Position numbers and translations under genes: made by a program. Below, piece by piece: positions 25,143-34,867 of a DNA stretch of 64,000 bases (position 1 is its first letter; each line of letters opens with the position of its first letter). This DNA is from Casp-actino8 sp964614655 (GTDB lineage Bacteria; Actinomycetota; Acidimicrobiia; Acidimicrobiales; Ilumatobacteraceae): assembly GCA_964614655.1 (NCBI GenBank), contig CAZTPF010000002.1, forward strand, positions 83,332-147,331, given 5' to 3'. Under the pieces are notes generated by a model. It saw only the letters and a program-made list of their open reading frames with translations. It searched no databases and was not told the DNA's origin.

Positions 25143-26501
25143 TCAGGAACCGCTCATCGTGACGTCGCGGATCACGAGCGAGACACCGGCGGCTCGCATG
25201 GGGAGCCACTCGAGATCGCCACCGATCTCGACGATGTCGAGCAGCATGCGCTGCAACGTGGAGGCGATGGTGAATTCGCGCACCGGTCGACCGAGGGTCC
25301 CGTTCTGAATGACGAGTCCGGCGGCCCCCGTACTGAAGTCGCCCGACACTGCGTTGACCCCGGAATGCAGACCCTGCACTTGTTGCACGAGGATGCCGTC
25401 GTCGACACCGGACACGATCTCGGCCTGCGATCTGGTTCCCGGCACCACCTGCAAGGCGAGACATCCGGCGCCGGGGGAACCGGCGTAGCCGCCTCGCACA
25501 CCGTTGCCGGTCGGACGCGCACCGAGTCGGCGCGCCGAGTAGGTCGAGTGCACGAATCGATCGAGACGGCCACCGTCGATCAGAACGTTGCGACGGGCCG
25601 CCAGTCCTTCTCCGTCGATGTCGGTTGCGGTGTAGGCGAGCGGATTGGTCGGGTCGTCGACGAGGGTGAGGAGCGGACTGGCCACCTCGTCGCCCAGACG
25701 CTGCGCGAACAGGCTGCGACCGCGCGCCACTGCGTCGCCGCTCAGAGTGCCGCCGATGATGCCGAGGAACTGCGCCGTCACGTACGGATCGAGAACGACG
25801 GTGACTCGACGCGACTCAGGCTTCGTCGCGCCGAGAAGACGGGTCGCTCGATCGACGGCGTCGTTCGCAGCGCGGTCGAGATCGAGTTCGTCGACCGTTC
25901 GGCCGACGGCGAAACCGAAACCGGTCTGGGTCTCGTCTCCGTCGTCGGCGAGGGTGCCGACGCTCACGTAGCAGCCGTTCTCGCGGCCGGCGGCCCGGAT
26001 TCCGGTCGAGGTGGCCACGGCCGCCTCGCCGAAGGAGTCGGCGTAGTTCGCGTCGTCGACTCGGACTCGGGTGTCGCGGCCGAGGGTGAGACGTTCGAGT
26101 TCCTTGGCCAGATCGATCTTGCGAGACGTCGTGGTGAGCTCGAGTTCGGCGTTCCAGAGTTGCTGCGGCACGACGTCGACACCGTCGGGTTCGGCGAGCC
26201 CGGCCCATTCGTCGACTTCGGCGAAACCCAGGTTGTCGCGGGCTTCGGCGAGAACTTCGCTCACGACGGCCTCGTCGAGCGTGCCGGCGTAGGAAGTTCC
26301 GGTTCGACCGCCGCGAATGACGCGAATGCCGATGCCTTCGCTCTGGGCCGACACGAAGTGCTCGACCTCCCCTTCGTACACGCGCACTTCGGTTGAGAGC
26401 CCACGGCTGACGTAGGCCTCGACTTGCTCTCCGGGTCCGGCCATGGCCACCACCCGCTCGGCGAGCGCGAGCAACTCGCCGCTGCGATCGACGCTCGTCA
26501 T
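25143..26501 (-). CDS. tldE: TldE/PmbA-family metalloprotease subunit
   Basis: A 452-residue partner of TldD. TldD/TldE form a heterodimeric protease that processes modified peptides and unfolded polypeptides. TldE lacks the zinc motif, as here. Features are YVSRGLSTEVRVYEGEVE at the N-terminus and a Gly-rich C-terminal beta domain (GNGVRGGYAGSPG). The start ATG at 26501 overlaps the tldD stop as ATGA; a longer open frame upstream is an artefact. Confidence 0.9.
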   Translation of the reverse strand: MTSVDRSGELLALAERVVAMAGPGEQVEAYVSRGLSTEVRVYEGEVEHFVSAQSEGIGIRVIRGGRTGTSYAGTLDEAVVSEVLAEARDNLGFAEVDEWAGLAEPDGVDVVPQQLWNAELELTTTSRKIDLAKELERLTLGRDTRVRVDDANYADSFGEAAVATSTGIRAAGRENGCYVSVGTLADDGDETQTGFGFAVGRTVDELDLDRAANDAVDRATRLLGATKPESRRVTVVLDPYVTAQFLGIIGGTLSGDAVARGRSLFAQRLGDEVASPLLTLVDDPTNPLAYTATDIDGEGLAARRNVLIDGGRLDRFVHSTYSARRLGARPTGNGVRGGYAGSPGAGCLALQVVPGTRSQAEIVSGVDDGILVQQVQGLHSGVNAVSGDFSTGAAGLVIQNGTLGRPVREFTIASTLQRMLLDIVEIGGDLEWLPMRAAGVSLVIRDVTMSGS

Positions 26502-27889
26502 GCCGCCGTGCCACCGATGGTCAACGACGCGACCCGCAGAGTGGGCTGGCCGTCGCCGACTGGCACTCCCTGTCCGTCCTTGCCGCACGTACCCGGGTTG
26601 CCCATGGCGAAGTCGTTGCCGAGACGATCGATGTCGCGCAGAACTTGCGGTCCGTTGCCGATGAGATTGCCCTCGCGCAGGGGTTCGGTGATCTCGCCGT
26701 TCTCGATCATGTAGGCCTCGGTCATTCCGAACACGAAGTCACCGGTCGCAGTGTTGACGCTGCCCCCTCCGAGGTGGGCCACATAGACGCCGTGCGACGT
26801 GTCGCGAATGATGTCGCCCGGATCTTCCTCGCCGTTCAGAACGTACGTGTTGGTCATGCGAACCATCGGGAGGTCCTTGTAGGACTGCCGGCGACCGTTA
26901 CCCGACTGCGGACGACCCTCCTTGCGAGCACGGAGGAAGTCCCACATGTAATCGGTGAGGACACCGTCCTCGATCAGGACGTTGTACTGCGAAGGATGAC
27001 CCTCGTCGTCGATGGCGATCGCTCCCCATTCGTGAGTCATGGTCCCGTCGTCGACCAGAGTGACGAGCGGAGATGCGACGAGTTCGCCCACCTTGCCCCG
27101 ATAGACGCTGGCGCCCTTCGACACCAGATCGGCCTCGAGACCGTGACCGCACGCTTCGTGGAACAACACACCTCCACTACCGGCCTTGATCACGACCGGC
27201 AGCGAACCCGACGGAGCCGGGCGAGCCTTCAACTTGGTGAGCGCACGGTGAGCGGCGGTGCGAGCCACTTCTTCGACCGAGATCTTGTCGAACAACTCGA
27301 AGCCCATGGTGTGGCCGACCGAGTCGAATCCGGTTTGCATCCCGGTGTCGCCGTTGGCCACGGCACTCACTCGCATGAGCGTTCGCGTCCGCTCGTCGCG
27401 TGCGAGCAATCCGTCGCTGTTGGCGATCAAGATGCGAGTGCGCCCGTCGGAGTATCCGGCCGACACCTGGGCGATCGCCGAACCCGCCGCACGAGCCGCC
27501 TCGTCGACGCGGCGCAGGAGTTCGACCTTGGCCGCCTTGCCGACCGTCGACGGATCGAGTTCGACCGGGCTCACGATCCGAGTCGGACGTTCGACGAGGG
27601 CGACCGTCCGGACGCCGGCGTCACCGTGACTGGCCGCTTCGGCAGCCGCCCGTGCCGCGGCCAGAAGACCAGATTCGGACAGATCGGCCGTGTGGGCGAA
27701 ACCGGTGCTCTCGCCGCGGATGACACGGATACCGGCCCCGCGGCTCCGGCCGGTGGACAACTGCTCGATTCGACCGTCGTCGAGACCGACCCCGGTCCCC
27801 TGCCAGTCGGAAGCGAACACTTCGGCGAACTCTCCGCCGGTACGCAGGGCCGAGGCCAGTACTCGTTCGAGAACGTCGTCGTCGATCAC
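26498..27889 (-). CDS. tldD: TldD-family metalloprotease
   Basis: A 463-residue protein with the TldD zinc motif HEACGHGLEAD (HExxxH) and the following GAIAIDDEGHPSQYNVLIEDG stretch typical of the catalytic subunit. It acts with the TldE encoded just downstream. The GTG at 27889 is 6 bases after TAGGCT. It is divergent from the PAP2 gene. Confidence 0.93.
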   Translation of the reverse strand: MIDDDVLERVLASALRTGGEFAEVFASDWQGTGVGLDDGRIEQLSTGRSRGAGIRVIRGESTGFAHTADLSESGLLAAARAAAEAASHGDAGVRTVALVERPTRIVSPVELDPSTVGKAAKVELLRRVDEAARAAGSAIAQVSAGYSDGRTRILIANSDGLLARDERTRTLMRVSAVANGDTGMQTGFDSVGHTMGFELFDKISVEEVARTAAHRALTKLKARPAPSGSLPVVIKAGSGGVLFHEACGHGLEADLVSKGASVYRGKVGELVASPLVTLVDDGTMTHEWGAIAIDDEGHPSQYNVLIEDGVLTDYMWDFLRARKEGRPQSGNGRRQSYKDLPMVRMTNTYVLNGEEDPGDIIRDTSHGVYVAHLGGGSVNTATGDFVFGMTEAYMIENGEITEPLREGNLIGNGPQVLRDIDRLGNDFAMGNPGTCGKDGQGVPVGDGQPTLRVASLTIGGTAA

Positions 27890-27895
27890 GGTTCG

Positions 27896-27901
27896 AGCCT
27901 A
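27896..27901 (-). promoter_or_regulatory. -10 box TAGGCT, 6 bases before the tldD GTG
   Basis: TAGGCT, 6 bases, GTG on the minus strand. Identical to the galU box. Confidence 0.5.
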
Positions 27902-27944
27902 GAACGCCGGAACCGGAGCACGCGGGCCGACGAGCGTCGACGCC

Positions 27945-27950
27945 TAGATT
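27945..27950 (+). promoter_or_regulatory. -10 box TAGATT, 6 bases before the GTG at 27957
   Basis: TAGATT, 6 bases, GTG. Confidence 0.55.
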
Positions 27951-27956
27951 TGATCC

Positions 27957-28901
27957 GTGGACCCGGTGTCGACGGCCCCTCCCCGCACCCACCGCACCTA
28001 TTGGTGGAAAGAGACGCTCATCATGGGCGCCTTCTACGTCGTGTACTCCTGGACGCGCAATCAGTTCGGCTCGGCCGAAATCGCCGCCGACGGAGTCCCC
28101 GAACAGGCTTTCAACAACGCCGAGAGGCTCATCCGACTCGAGCGCCTGATCGGCCTCTACCACGAAGAGACCGTCCAGGACTGGTTCCTCCCCTACGACT
28201 GGTTCATCCGCTTCTGGAACACGTACTACGGAACCGCGCACTTCATCGTCACGCTCGGTGTCTTCTGGATCCTCTTCGTGAAACGCCCGAACGTCTTTCC
28301 TCAATGGCGCAACACCCTCGCCATCACCACGGCTCTCGCGATCATCGGCTTCTCCTTGTTCCCCGTGATGCCGCCACGACTGCTCGATGCACCGTGTCCG
28401 GGCCCGAACGGAGGTTTCGGCGGCGCGTGCATCGCGAGTCCGCTTCGGGACACCGGAGCCGACGGAATCGCCGGCACCGAAGACGACGGCACCTTCGGGT
28501 TCGTCGACACCCTGCCCGAGTACGGCGGCGGACTCTGGACCTTCGAGTCCGACACCATGAACTCCATCTCCAATCAGTACGCGGCGATGCCGAGTCTGCA
28601 CATCGGATGGGCGAGCTGGTGCGCATTCGCGATGTGGCCGCTCCTTCGTCGACGTTGGACGAAGGCCGCGGTCCTGTTGTATCCGGCCGCCACGCTCTTT
28701 TGCATCGTGGTGACCGGGAACCACTACTGGATCGACGGTGTCGGCGGGCAGGTCGCACTCGGAATCGGCGCCTTGCTCGGCTGGGGTCTCCACCGCTGGA
28801 ACCAGAATCGTCTCGACACTCGCCATCGGCGTCATTTCGAGCAGATGTCCACCCGTCACACCGCCGATTCCGCCGACGTGTCCTCTCCTTCCCAGGGCTA
28901 G
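27957..28901 (+). CDS. PAP2-superfamily membrane phosphatase
   Basis: A 314-residue integral membrane protein of the PAP2 group. The two catalytic histidine motifs are present as MPSLHIGWASW and GNHYWIDGVGG. Membrane helices flank them. An insert of about 60 residues between helices contains a DGIAGTEDDGTFG stretch and two cysteines (APCPGPNGGFGGACI), perhaps an external loop with a disulfide. It likely acts on a lipid phosphate (inositol-phosphoryl-lipid or prenyl phosphate). It is followed by dxs at 12 bases, so an isoprenoid link is possible but unproven. Confidence 0.85.
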   Translation: MDPVSTAPPRTHRTYWWKETLIMGAFYVVYSWTRNQFGSAEIAADGVPEQAFNNAERLIRLERLIGLYHEETVQDWFLPYDWFIRFWNTYYGTAHFIVTLGVFWILFVKRPNVFPQWRNTLAITTALAIIGFSLFPVMPPRLLDAPCPGPNGGFGGACIASPLRDTGADGIAGTEDDGTFGFVDTLPEYGGGLWTFESDTMNSISNQYAAMPSLHIGWASWCAFAMWPLLRRRWTKAAVLLYPAATLFCIVVTGNHYWIDGVGGQVALGIGALLGWGLHRWNQNRLDTRHRRHFEQMSTRHTADSADVSSPSQG

Positions 28902-28904
28902 CGT
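28899..28904 (+). promoter_or_regulatory. -10 box TAGCGT upstream of dxs
   Basis: TAGCGT begins at the stop codon of the PAP2 gene and lies 9 bases before the dxs ATG, so the leader is at most about 3 bases. Confidence 0.35.
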
Positions 28905-28913
28905 GGCCTTGCC

Positions 28914-30860
28914 ATGCCCCTCGACGACATCCGTGAACCGGCCGATCTTCGTCGCCTCTCGTATCCCGAACTCGACGAACTGAGCGGAGAGATCCGCGAC
29001 TTCATCGTGCGCGCAGTGGCCGACAACGGCGGCCACCTCGGCTCGAACCTCGGCGCCGTCGAACTGACTCTCGCCCTCCATCGTGTGTTCGAGTCGCCCC
29101 GCGACGCGATCCTCTGGGACACCGGGCACCAGTCGTACGTGCACAAGATCGTCACCGGGCGTGCCGACCGTTTCAACGGTCTGCGTCAGGCCGATGGATT
29201 GTCGGGCTATCCGAGCCGTGAGGAGAGCCGCCACGACTACATCGAGAACAGCCACGCGTCCACGGTCCTGTCGTACGCCTACGGTCTCGCCGTCGCCCGT
29301 GACGCCGGACGCAACGATCACCGTCACGTCGTCGCGGTGATCGGTGACGGCTCCATGACGGGAGGCATGGCCTACGAAGCGCTCAACAACCTCGGGCACA
29401 GTCGTCGCCGGGTCATCATCGTTCTGAACGACAACGGCCGCAGCTACGCCCCGACGATCTCGAATCTCACGCAGCAGCTCCCCGAGCCCGACGAGGACAC
29501 GACGTCGACCGAACGTCCCGCTCTCCCCGAGCGCATCACCGAGAAGCTGTCGGTCGGACTCACCAAGATCCGCCTGAACCCGGTGTACGTGCAGAGGCAG
29601 CGGCGACTCGAAGCCTGGCTGCAGAACCTGCCCGTCGTCGGCCAGCAGGCCGAGAAGGGCATGGAGGCCGTCAAAGCCGCAGTCCGCGAATTCCTTCAGC
29701 CGACCTCGTTCTTCGAGGCGCTCGGTGTTCGCTACGTCGGACCGATCGACGGGCACGACATGCGCGAACTCGAGCGAGCCCTCCGCAACGCCGAAGAACT
29801 CTCGGCCGAAGGTCCGATCGTCGTGCACGTGGTCACCCAGAAGGGCAAGGGCTACTCGCCGGCCGAGGACGACGACGAGAAGCATCTGCACGACGCGCCG
29901 GTGTTCGACCCGAACGTCGGGCCGCCCAAAGCTCTGCCGACCGGTTACACCCAGGCCTTCGCCGAAGCGATCCTGAAAGAAGCCGAAGCCGATCCGCGCA
30001 TCGTCGCTCTCACGGCGGCCATGCCTGGGCCCACCGGTCTCATCCCCTTCCAGGATCGGTACCCCGATCGATTCTTCGACGTGGGCATCGCCGAACAGCA
30101 CGCCGTGACCGGAGCGGCCGGAATGGCTCTCGGTGGTCTCCGTCCCATCGTCGCCGTCTACTCCACCTTCCTCAGTCGCGCCTGGGACCAAGTCGTCTAC
30201 GACGTGGCTCTGCATCGTCTTCCGGTCGTGTTCTGCCTCGATCGAGCCGGCATCACGGGCGACGACGGACCGAGTCACCACGGCGTGTACGACATGGCGT
30301 TGTTGGCCAAGGTGCCCGGCATGCGCGTCCTGGCACCGTCGAGTGCGCAGGAACTGCAGCAGATGCTCCACGACGCCCTCGAACTCGCCGAATCCGGACC
30401 GGTCGCCATTCGCTATCCCAAAGGTGCGGCGCGCCAGGTCTCGGCCGACGACGTCGGCTCCGGTCTCGCCGCCCGACGATTGGCCACCGGTGACGGTGCG
30501 GTTGCGTTGTTGGCCGTCGGCAAAATGGTGACGGCGGCCTTGAAAGCCGCCGAGGCCCTCACCGAAGCCGGAATACCGACGACCGTGTGGGACGTGCGGT
30601 CCTGCGCACCCCTCGATCCGACGATGATCGACGACGCCGCCCGCCACGGACTCGTCGTCACGATCGAGGACGGGATCGCCGACGGTGGAATCGGGTCGTC
30701 GATCGCCGGTCTGATCGCCGATGTCGATCCCACAACGGTGGTGAAGGTCCTCGGAGTCCCCACCAAGTTCATCCCGCACGCCAAACCCGATCGCATCCTG
30801 TCGCAACTCGGACTCGATGCCGATGGCATCGTCGCCACTGTGCGATCGGCTCGGGCGTGA
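28914..30860 (+). CDS. dxs: 1-deoxy-D-xylulose-5-phosphate synthase
   Basis: A 648-residue thiamine-diphosphate enzyme. It condenses pyruvate and glyceraldehyde-3-phosphate in the first step of the MEP isoprenoid pathway. Seen are the substrate His motif DTGHQSYVHKIVTGR, the ThDP-binding GDGSMTGGMAYEALNN, the central glutamate region FDVGIAEQHAVTGAAG and DRAGITGDDGPSHHGVYD in the transketolase pyrimidine domain. The length is normal. Its TGA overlaps the GTG of the next gene. It requires TPP, whose salvage genes lie 5 kb downstream. Confidence 0.97.
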   Translation: MPLDDIREPADLRRLSYPELDELSGEIRDFIVRAVADNGGHLGSNLGAVELTLALHRVFESPRDAILWDTGHQSYVHKIVTGRADRFNGLRQADGLSGYPSREESRHDYIENSHASTVLSYAYGLAVARDAGRNDHRHVVAVIGDGSMTGGMAYEALNNLGHSRRRVIIVLNDNGRSYAPTISNLTQQLPEPDEDTTSTERPALPERITEKLSVGLTKIRLNPVYVQRQRRLEAWLQNLPVVGQQAEKGMEAVKAAVREFLQPTSFFEALGVRYVGPIDGHDMRELERALRNAEELSAEGPIVVHVVTQKGKGYSPAEDDDEKHLHDAPVFDPNVGPPKALPTGYTQAFAEAILKEAEADPRIVALTAAMPGPTGLIPFQDRYPDRFFDVGIAEQHAVTGAAGMALGGLRPIVAVYSTFLSRAWDQVVYDVALHRLPVVFCLDRAGITGDDGPSHHGVYDMALLAKVPGMRVLAPSSAQELQQMLHDALELAESGPVAIRYPKGAARQVSADDVGSGLAARRLATGDGAVALLAVGKMVTAALKAAEALTEAGIPTTVWDVRSCAPLDPTMIDDAARHGLVVTIEDGIADGGIGSSIAGLIADVDPTTVVKVLGVPTKFIPHAKPDRILSQLGLDADGIVATVRSARA

Positions 30861-31648
30861 GCGACTCCACTCCACTCGACGAACTCGCCGACGAACTCGC
30901 GTTCGCGATCTCTCTCGCCGATCTGGCCGACTCGATCACGCTTCCGTCCTTCGAATCGCGGACCTTCACACTCTCCCGCAAGGCCGACCGCTCGGAAGTC
31001 ACCGAGATCGACCGAGGATGCGAGGCGGCAATCGTCGAGCGCATCCTCGCCGAACGCCCGTCCCATGCGATCTTCGGCGAAGAACACGGAAACGGCGGCT
31101 CACCCGACTCCGTCTGGACATGGGTGGTCGACCCGATCGACGGGACGTCGAACTACGTACGCGGTGTCCCGGTGTGGGCCACCCTCGTCGCCCTCGTCCA
31201 CGCCGAGCGCGGTCCAGTGGTGGGTGTGGTGTCGGCCCCGGCGCTCGCTCGACGTTGGTGGTCACGACCAGGCCAGGCGTTCGTGAACGGTCACCCGATC
31301 GGCGTGTCGCACGTATCACGTCTGTCCGACGCCCAGGTGAGCATCACCATGAACGAAGGTTGGGATCGACTCGGACTCACCGATCAGCTCGTGATGCTGC
31401 AGCGTGACGCCTACCGTTCGCGTGGTTACGGAGATTTCTGGCAGCACATGCTCGTCGCCGAAGGCGCCATCGACGTCGCTGTCGACGCGATCGGCCTTCA
31501 GCCCTACGACGTCGCTGCAGTACAAGCGGTGGTCGAGGCGGCCGGCGGCCGACTCACCGACCGACTCGGCGTGCGAACCTACGAGAGCGATTCGGCGGTG
31601 TCGAGCAACGGCGCACTGCACGACGAGGTCGTCGCCCGCCTTTGTTAG
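30857..31648 (+). CDS. Inositol-monophosphatase-family phosphatase, HisN-like
   Basis: A 263-residue Mg-dependent phosphatase. Metal ligands are GEEHG (Glu75/76), VDPIDGTSN (Asp92, Asp95) and a later YDVAAVQAVVEAAGG in the position of the usual WDxAA block. The N-terminal TLSRKADRSEVTEIDR resembles HisN histidinol-phosphate phosphatases, although inositol-1-phosphate remains possible. The GTG at 30857 overlaps the dxs stop (GTGA), which rules out the much longer open frame upstream. Confidence 0.88.
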   Translation: MSDSTPLDELADELAFAISLADLADSITLPSFESRTFTLSRKADRSEVTEIDRGCEAAIVERILAERPSHAIFGEEHGNGGSPDSVWTWVVDPIDGTSNYVRGVPVWATLVALVHAERGPVVGVVSAPALARRWWSRPGQAFVNGHPIGVSHVSRLSDAQVSITMNEGWDRLGLTDQLVMLQRDAYRSRGYGDFWQHMLVAEGAIDVAVDAIGLQPYDVAAVQAVVEAAGGRLTDRLGVRTYESDSAVSSNGALHDEVVARLC

Positions 31649-31651
31649 CGT
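31646..31651 (+). promoter_or_regulatory. -10 box TAGCGT, 7 bases before the ATG at 31659
   Basis: TAGCGT, whose first three bases are the stop of the preceding gene, then 7 bases and ATG. Confidence 0.45.
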
Positions 31652-31658
31652 TCGGTCG

Positions 31659-33368
31659 ATGAACGACCTGAACATCGTGAACGGTCTGCTCGTCGACGGC
31701 TCGGGGGCGCCGGCTCGTCCGGCCGACGTCGGCATTCGCGACGGACGGATCGTCGAGGTCGGCCGGGTCTCATCGGGCGATCGGGTGATCGACGCCGACG
31801 GGGCGATCGTGACTCCCGGCTTCGTCGACGTTCACACTCATTACGACGCCCAGGTGTCGTGGGATCCGTGGCTGACTCCGAGTTCCTGGCACGGAGTCAC
31901 CACCGTCGTCATGGGCAACTGCGGAGTCGGATTCGCACCGGCTCACCCCGATCGCCACGACTGGCTCATCGAGCTGATGGAGGGAGTCGAGGACATCCCG
32001 GGTTCGGCGATGACCGACGGCATCGACTGGCAATGGGAGTCGTTCCCCGAGTACCTCGACGCCGTCGACTCGCGAACCTACGCCATCGACGTGGGAGCAC
32101 TCGTCGCCCACGGGCCGGTACGCGCCTACGTGATGGGTCAGCGCGGCGCCGACAACGAACCGGCGAACGCCGACGACGCTCGTCGCATGGCCGACATCGT
32201 CGAGGAGGCGCTGCGCGCCGGCGCTCTCGGCTTCTCCACGAGCCGCACTCCCCTTCATAGATCTCGCAGCGGTGAGCTGGTACCCGGCACGATGGTCGAT
32301 GCCGAAGAGCTCTACGCGATCGCCGAAGCCATGGCGCGCGTCGGACACGGCAACTTCCAGTTCTCACCCGAGCACGTGCGCGTCCCCGACGAAGAGTGGA
32401 TCTGGATGCGCGAACTGGCGCGTCGAACCGGACGGCCGGTGAGTGTCAATCTCAGTCAGACCGACCAGTCGCCGGACCTCTGGCGACGCGTCCTCGATCT
32501 GCTCACCGAGGCGCACGCCGATGGCATACCGATCTTCACGCAGGTGGCCGGACGTTCGATCGGAATTCTCTACTGCTTGCACGGCAGCGTCCATCCGTTG
32601 CTCTTCCACCCGGCCTACGCCGAAGTGGCTCACCTCCCGATGGCCGAACGGCTGATCGCGCTCGCCGATCCCGAACGCCGTCACCGCATCGTGAACGAGA
32701 TTCCCGACGACGGAGGACTCTTCCGGAAGGTCGTCCTCGACAAAGCCGACGGCATGTGGCTCGTCGACGGAGCCGACATCGATTACGAACCGAGTCGTGA
32801 CGACTCGATCGCCGCCCTGTCACGACGCACCGGACGGCCTGTCGCCGAGATCGTGCTCGACCAACTCTCGTCGAACGACGGCAACGGGATGATCTACGCG
32901 CCGTTCTTCAACTACTCGTACGGCGACCTCTCGATGATCCACGACGCTCACCTGCATCCGCACACTCGAATGGGCCTCTCCGATGCGGGAGCCCACTGCG
33001 GGGCGATCTGCGACGGCGGGATGCCCACCTTCATGCTCACCCACTGGACGCGCGACCGCCATCGGGGTCCACGCCTTCCCCTCGAGTTCGTGGTCCATCG
33101 TCAGACTCGACAGACGGCCGAGTTCTACGGACTGAACGACCGTGGCCTCGTGGCACCCGGCCTACGGGCCGACCTCAACGTCATCGACTACGACAACCTC
33201 GGCTTCGACGTCCCGCGCATGGCGTTCGATCTTCCGGCCAACGGACGTCGCTTGGTGCAGCGTGGCGTCGGCTACGTCGCGACAGTGGTGAACGGGGTAC
33301 GGACCGTCGACCACGACGAGTTCACCGGCGAGAGACCGGGCCGACTCGTACGCGGACCGCAGCACTGA
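31659..33368 (+). CDS. N-acyl-D-amino-acid deacylase family amidohydrolase
   Basis: A 569-residue amidohydrolase. The N-terminal metal motif is TPGFVDVHTHYDAQ, followed by TTVVMGNCGVGFAP, which is typical of D-aminoacylases. The C-terminal half carries LSDAGAHCGAICDGG with the catalytic Asp, and RADLNVIDYDNLG. It likely removes the acyl group from N-acyl-D-amino acids or acts on a related cyclic amide; the substrate is not determined. Confidence 0.87.
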   Translation: MNDLNIVNGLLVDGSGAPARPADVGIRDGRIVEVGRVSSGDRVIDADGAIVTPGFVDVHTHYDAQVSWDPWLTPSSWHGVTTVVMGNCGVGFAPAHPDRHDWLIELMEGVEDIPGSAMTDGIDWQWESFPEYLDAVDSRTYAIDVGALVAHGPVRAYVMGQRGADNEPANADDARRMADIVEEALRAGALGFSTSRTPLHRSRSGELVPGTMVDAEELYAIAEAMARVGHGNFQFSPEHVRVPDEEWIWMRELARRTGRPVSVNLSQTDQSPDLWRRVLDLLTEAHADGIPIFTQVAGRSIGILYCLHGSVHPLLFHPAYAEVAHLPMAERLIALADPERRHRIVNEIPDDGGLFRKVVLDKADGMWLVDGADIDYEPSRDDSIAALSRRTGRPVAEIVLDQLSSNDGNGMIYAPFFNYSYGDLSMIHDAHLHPHTRMGLSDAGAHCGAICDGGMPTFMLTHWTRDRHRGPRLPLEFVVHRQTRQTAEFYGLNDRGLVAPGLRADLNVIDYDNLGFDVPRMAFDLPANGRRLVQRGVGYVATVVNGVRTVDHDEFTGERPGRLVRGPQH

Positions 33369-33399
33369 AGAAAACGGGCGGCGTCTCGCGCCGTCGCGT
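33369..33399 (-). terminator. Possible weak terminator after the NfuA-like gene
   Basis: Between two convergent stops. On the minus strand a 5-bp stem (CGGCG, loop CGAGA, CGCCG) is followed by CCCG and TTTT. The short stem and the spacer make this weak. Confidence 0.3.
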
Positions 33400-34041
33400 T
33401 CAGCGGTAGTACGGATTCTCGCCCGACGCGTGATCGGTGAGGTCGCGCACTCGCTCGATGGCCGCCACCTTTTCGACGACGGTCGTCTGAACACCTTCGA
33501 GCATCGTCATACGGCTCATCGAGCAACCGTGGCATCCGCCACCCATGGTGAGATAGGCCGTTCCTTCGGTGTCGTGACCGACGTAGGTCACGAAGCCGCC
33601 ATGAGCGGCGAGGGCGGGGTTCACCTCGGTTGCGATGACGGCTTCGATCTCGGCCGACAGTGCGTCGTCGGTCGTCAGCCCGTCGACAACCGGCGCCGGA
33701 GGCCGATTGGGATTGCGAATCACGAGTCCGGCCGAACTGGTGAAGTCGAGGACTGCGCCAGTGAGCAGTTCGACGTCCTTGGCCGGGACGATGACTTTCA
33801 GACCCTCGTGCGTCCGGACCTCGTCGGAGAAGGCGGCCTTGCGAAACTCGTCGAGCGACAGGTCGTACTTGAACTCTTCGCCAGGTCCGCTCACGATCTC
33901 GAGGCGCAGGCCGAGGGATGCCGCATCCTCCTCGGCATCTCGAAGACGCAAGAGTTCGGCGAGCGCCGCCTCGGTGATCTCGACGATCGGCTCCGACGTA
34001 CTGCTACTGGCCAAGGGACTCTTCGGTGCGAGAGGACTCAT
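33400..34041 (-). CDS. NfuA-like Fe-S scaffold/carrier protein
   Basis: A 213-residue protein with two parts. The N-terminus (about 15-110) is HesB/IscA-like but lacks the cysteines (EITEAALAELLRLR, LGLRLEIVSG). The C-terminal NifU domain contains GGGCHGCSMSRMTMLEG, whose CxxC binds the cluster. This architecture matches NfuA. It carries 4Fe-4S clusters to client enzymes such as radical-SAM proteins. The ATG at 34041 is chosen; GAAGGTG precedes it directly and TATCTT lies 8 bases upstream. Confidence 0.88.
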   Translation of the reverse strand: MSPLAPKSPLASSSTSEPIVEITEAALAELLRLRDAEEDAASLGLRLEIVSGPGEEFKYDLSLDEFRKAAFSDEVRTHEGLKVIVPAKDVELLTGAVLDFTSSAGLVIRNPNRPPAPVVDGLTTDDALSAEIEAVIATEVNPALAAHGGFVTYVGHDTEGTAYLTMGGGCHGCSMSRMTMLEGVQTTVVEKVAAIERVRDLTDHASGENPYYR

Positions 34042-34090
34042 CACCTTCGAAGATACCGGTGGTGGTGTCGTCACAGAACGGCGGACCGAC

Positions 34091-34867
34091 TCAACGAGGC
34101 CCGCCTCCGTCACATTCGATGCGCTGACCGGTCACGTACGAGGCTCCCTCGCTGCACAGCCACAGAACCACGTTGGCGACGTCGAGGGGTTGACAGACCC
34201 GTCCGAACGGCGAACCGGCGTCGAGGGCGCGCAGATCGTCCAACTCGCGATTGCCGGTCATGGCCCGGGCGAGACGGACTCCCATGTCGGTCTCGACCAG
34301 TCCGGGTGCCACCACGTTCACGTGGATGCCGTGCGAGCGCTCTTCCTTGGCGAGAGTGAAGGCCAACGCCTCCATGGCCGCTTTGCCCATGTTGTACGGC
34401 GCGCCGTTCGGCCCCATGTGCGAGGTGGCCACCGACGAAATCATCACGATGTCACCTCGATCGCGAGTGCGCATCGACGGCAGCACGCACCGGGCCAGAT
34501 GATGAGGGGCGATGGCGTGCGTGTTGACGACGTTCACGAGTTCGGCCGGGTCGGTGTCGGCCACGGCACGACCCTTCGAGGCGATACCGGCGTTGCACAC
34601 CAGAATGTCGACGAAGCCGAAATCGGCGACGACCTGATCGACCATGGCGCGAACGGCGTCGGCGTCGTCGACCGACGCCGAATAGGCCCGAGCCGAACCG
34701 CCGGCCGACTCGATCGCCCGCACGGTGTCGTCGGCCGCCTCGACGTCGCGTCGATAATTCACAGCGACCGTCGCTCCGTGGGCGGCCAACAGTTCGCTGA
34801 TCCCACGTCCGATCCCTCGACCGCCGCCCGACACCAGTGCCACTCGTCCCGTCAGCTGTCCGGCCAT
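34091..34867 (-). CDS. Short-chain dehydrogenase/reductase (FabG-like)
   Basis: A 258-residue SDR with SGGGRGIGRG at the cofactor site, LVCNAGIAS, the active-site Ser in MISSVATSHMGPNG followed by YNMGKAAM, and the tail SYVTGQRIECDGGG. This is a 3-oxoacyl-ACP reductase-type sequence; the true substrate is unknown. The ATG at 34867 has GGGGA five bases upstream, while the open frame to 34906 adds residues without family likeness. It is divergent from the TPP-riboswitch operon. Confidence 0.9.
   Translation of the reverse strand: MAGQLTGRVALVSGGGRGIGRGISELLAAHGATVAVNYRRDVEAADDTVRAIESAGGSARAYSASVDDADAVRAMVDQVVADFGFVDILVCNAGIASKGRAVADTDPAELVNVVNTHAIAPHHLARCVLPSMRTRDRGDIVMISSVATSHMGPNGAPYNMGKAAMEALAFTLAKEERSHGIHVNVVAPGLVETDMGVRLARAMTGNRELDDLRALDAGSPFGRVCQPLDVANVVLWLCSEGASYVTGQRIECDGGGPR

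Noticed and set aside
24948..26396. A 482-codon plus-strand frame opposite tldE
   Set aside because: Antisense shadow: tldE has strong family likeness and a coupled start, whereas this frame has neither.
27621..30875. A 1084-codon minus-strand open frame opposite dxs and the PAP2 gene
   Set aside because: It is the antisense shadow of well-supported genes (dxs, PAP2 phosphatase). Its translation is low-complexity and matches no family. Long antisense frames are expected from this G+C and codon bias.
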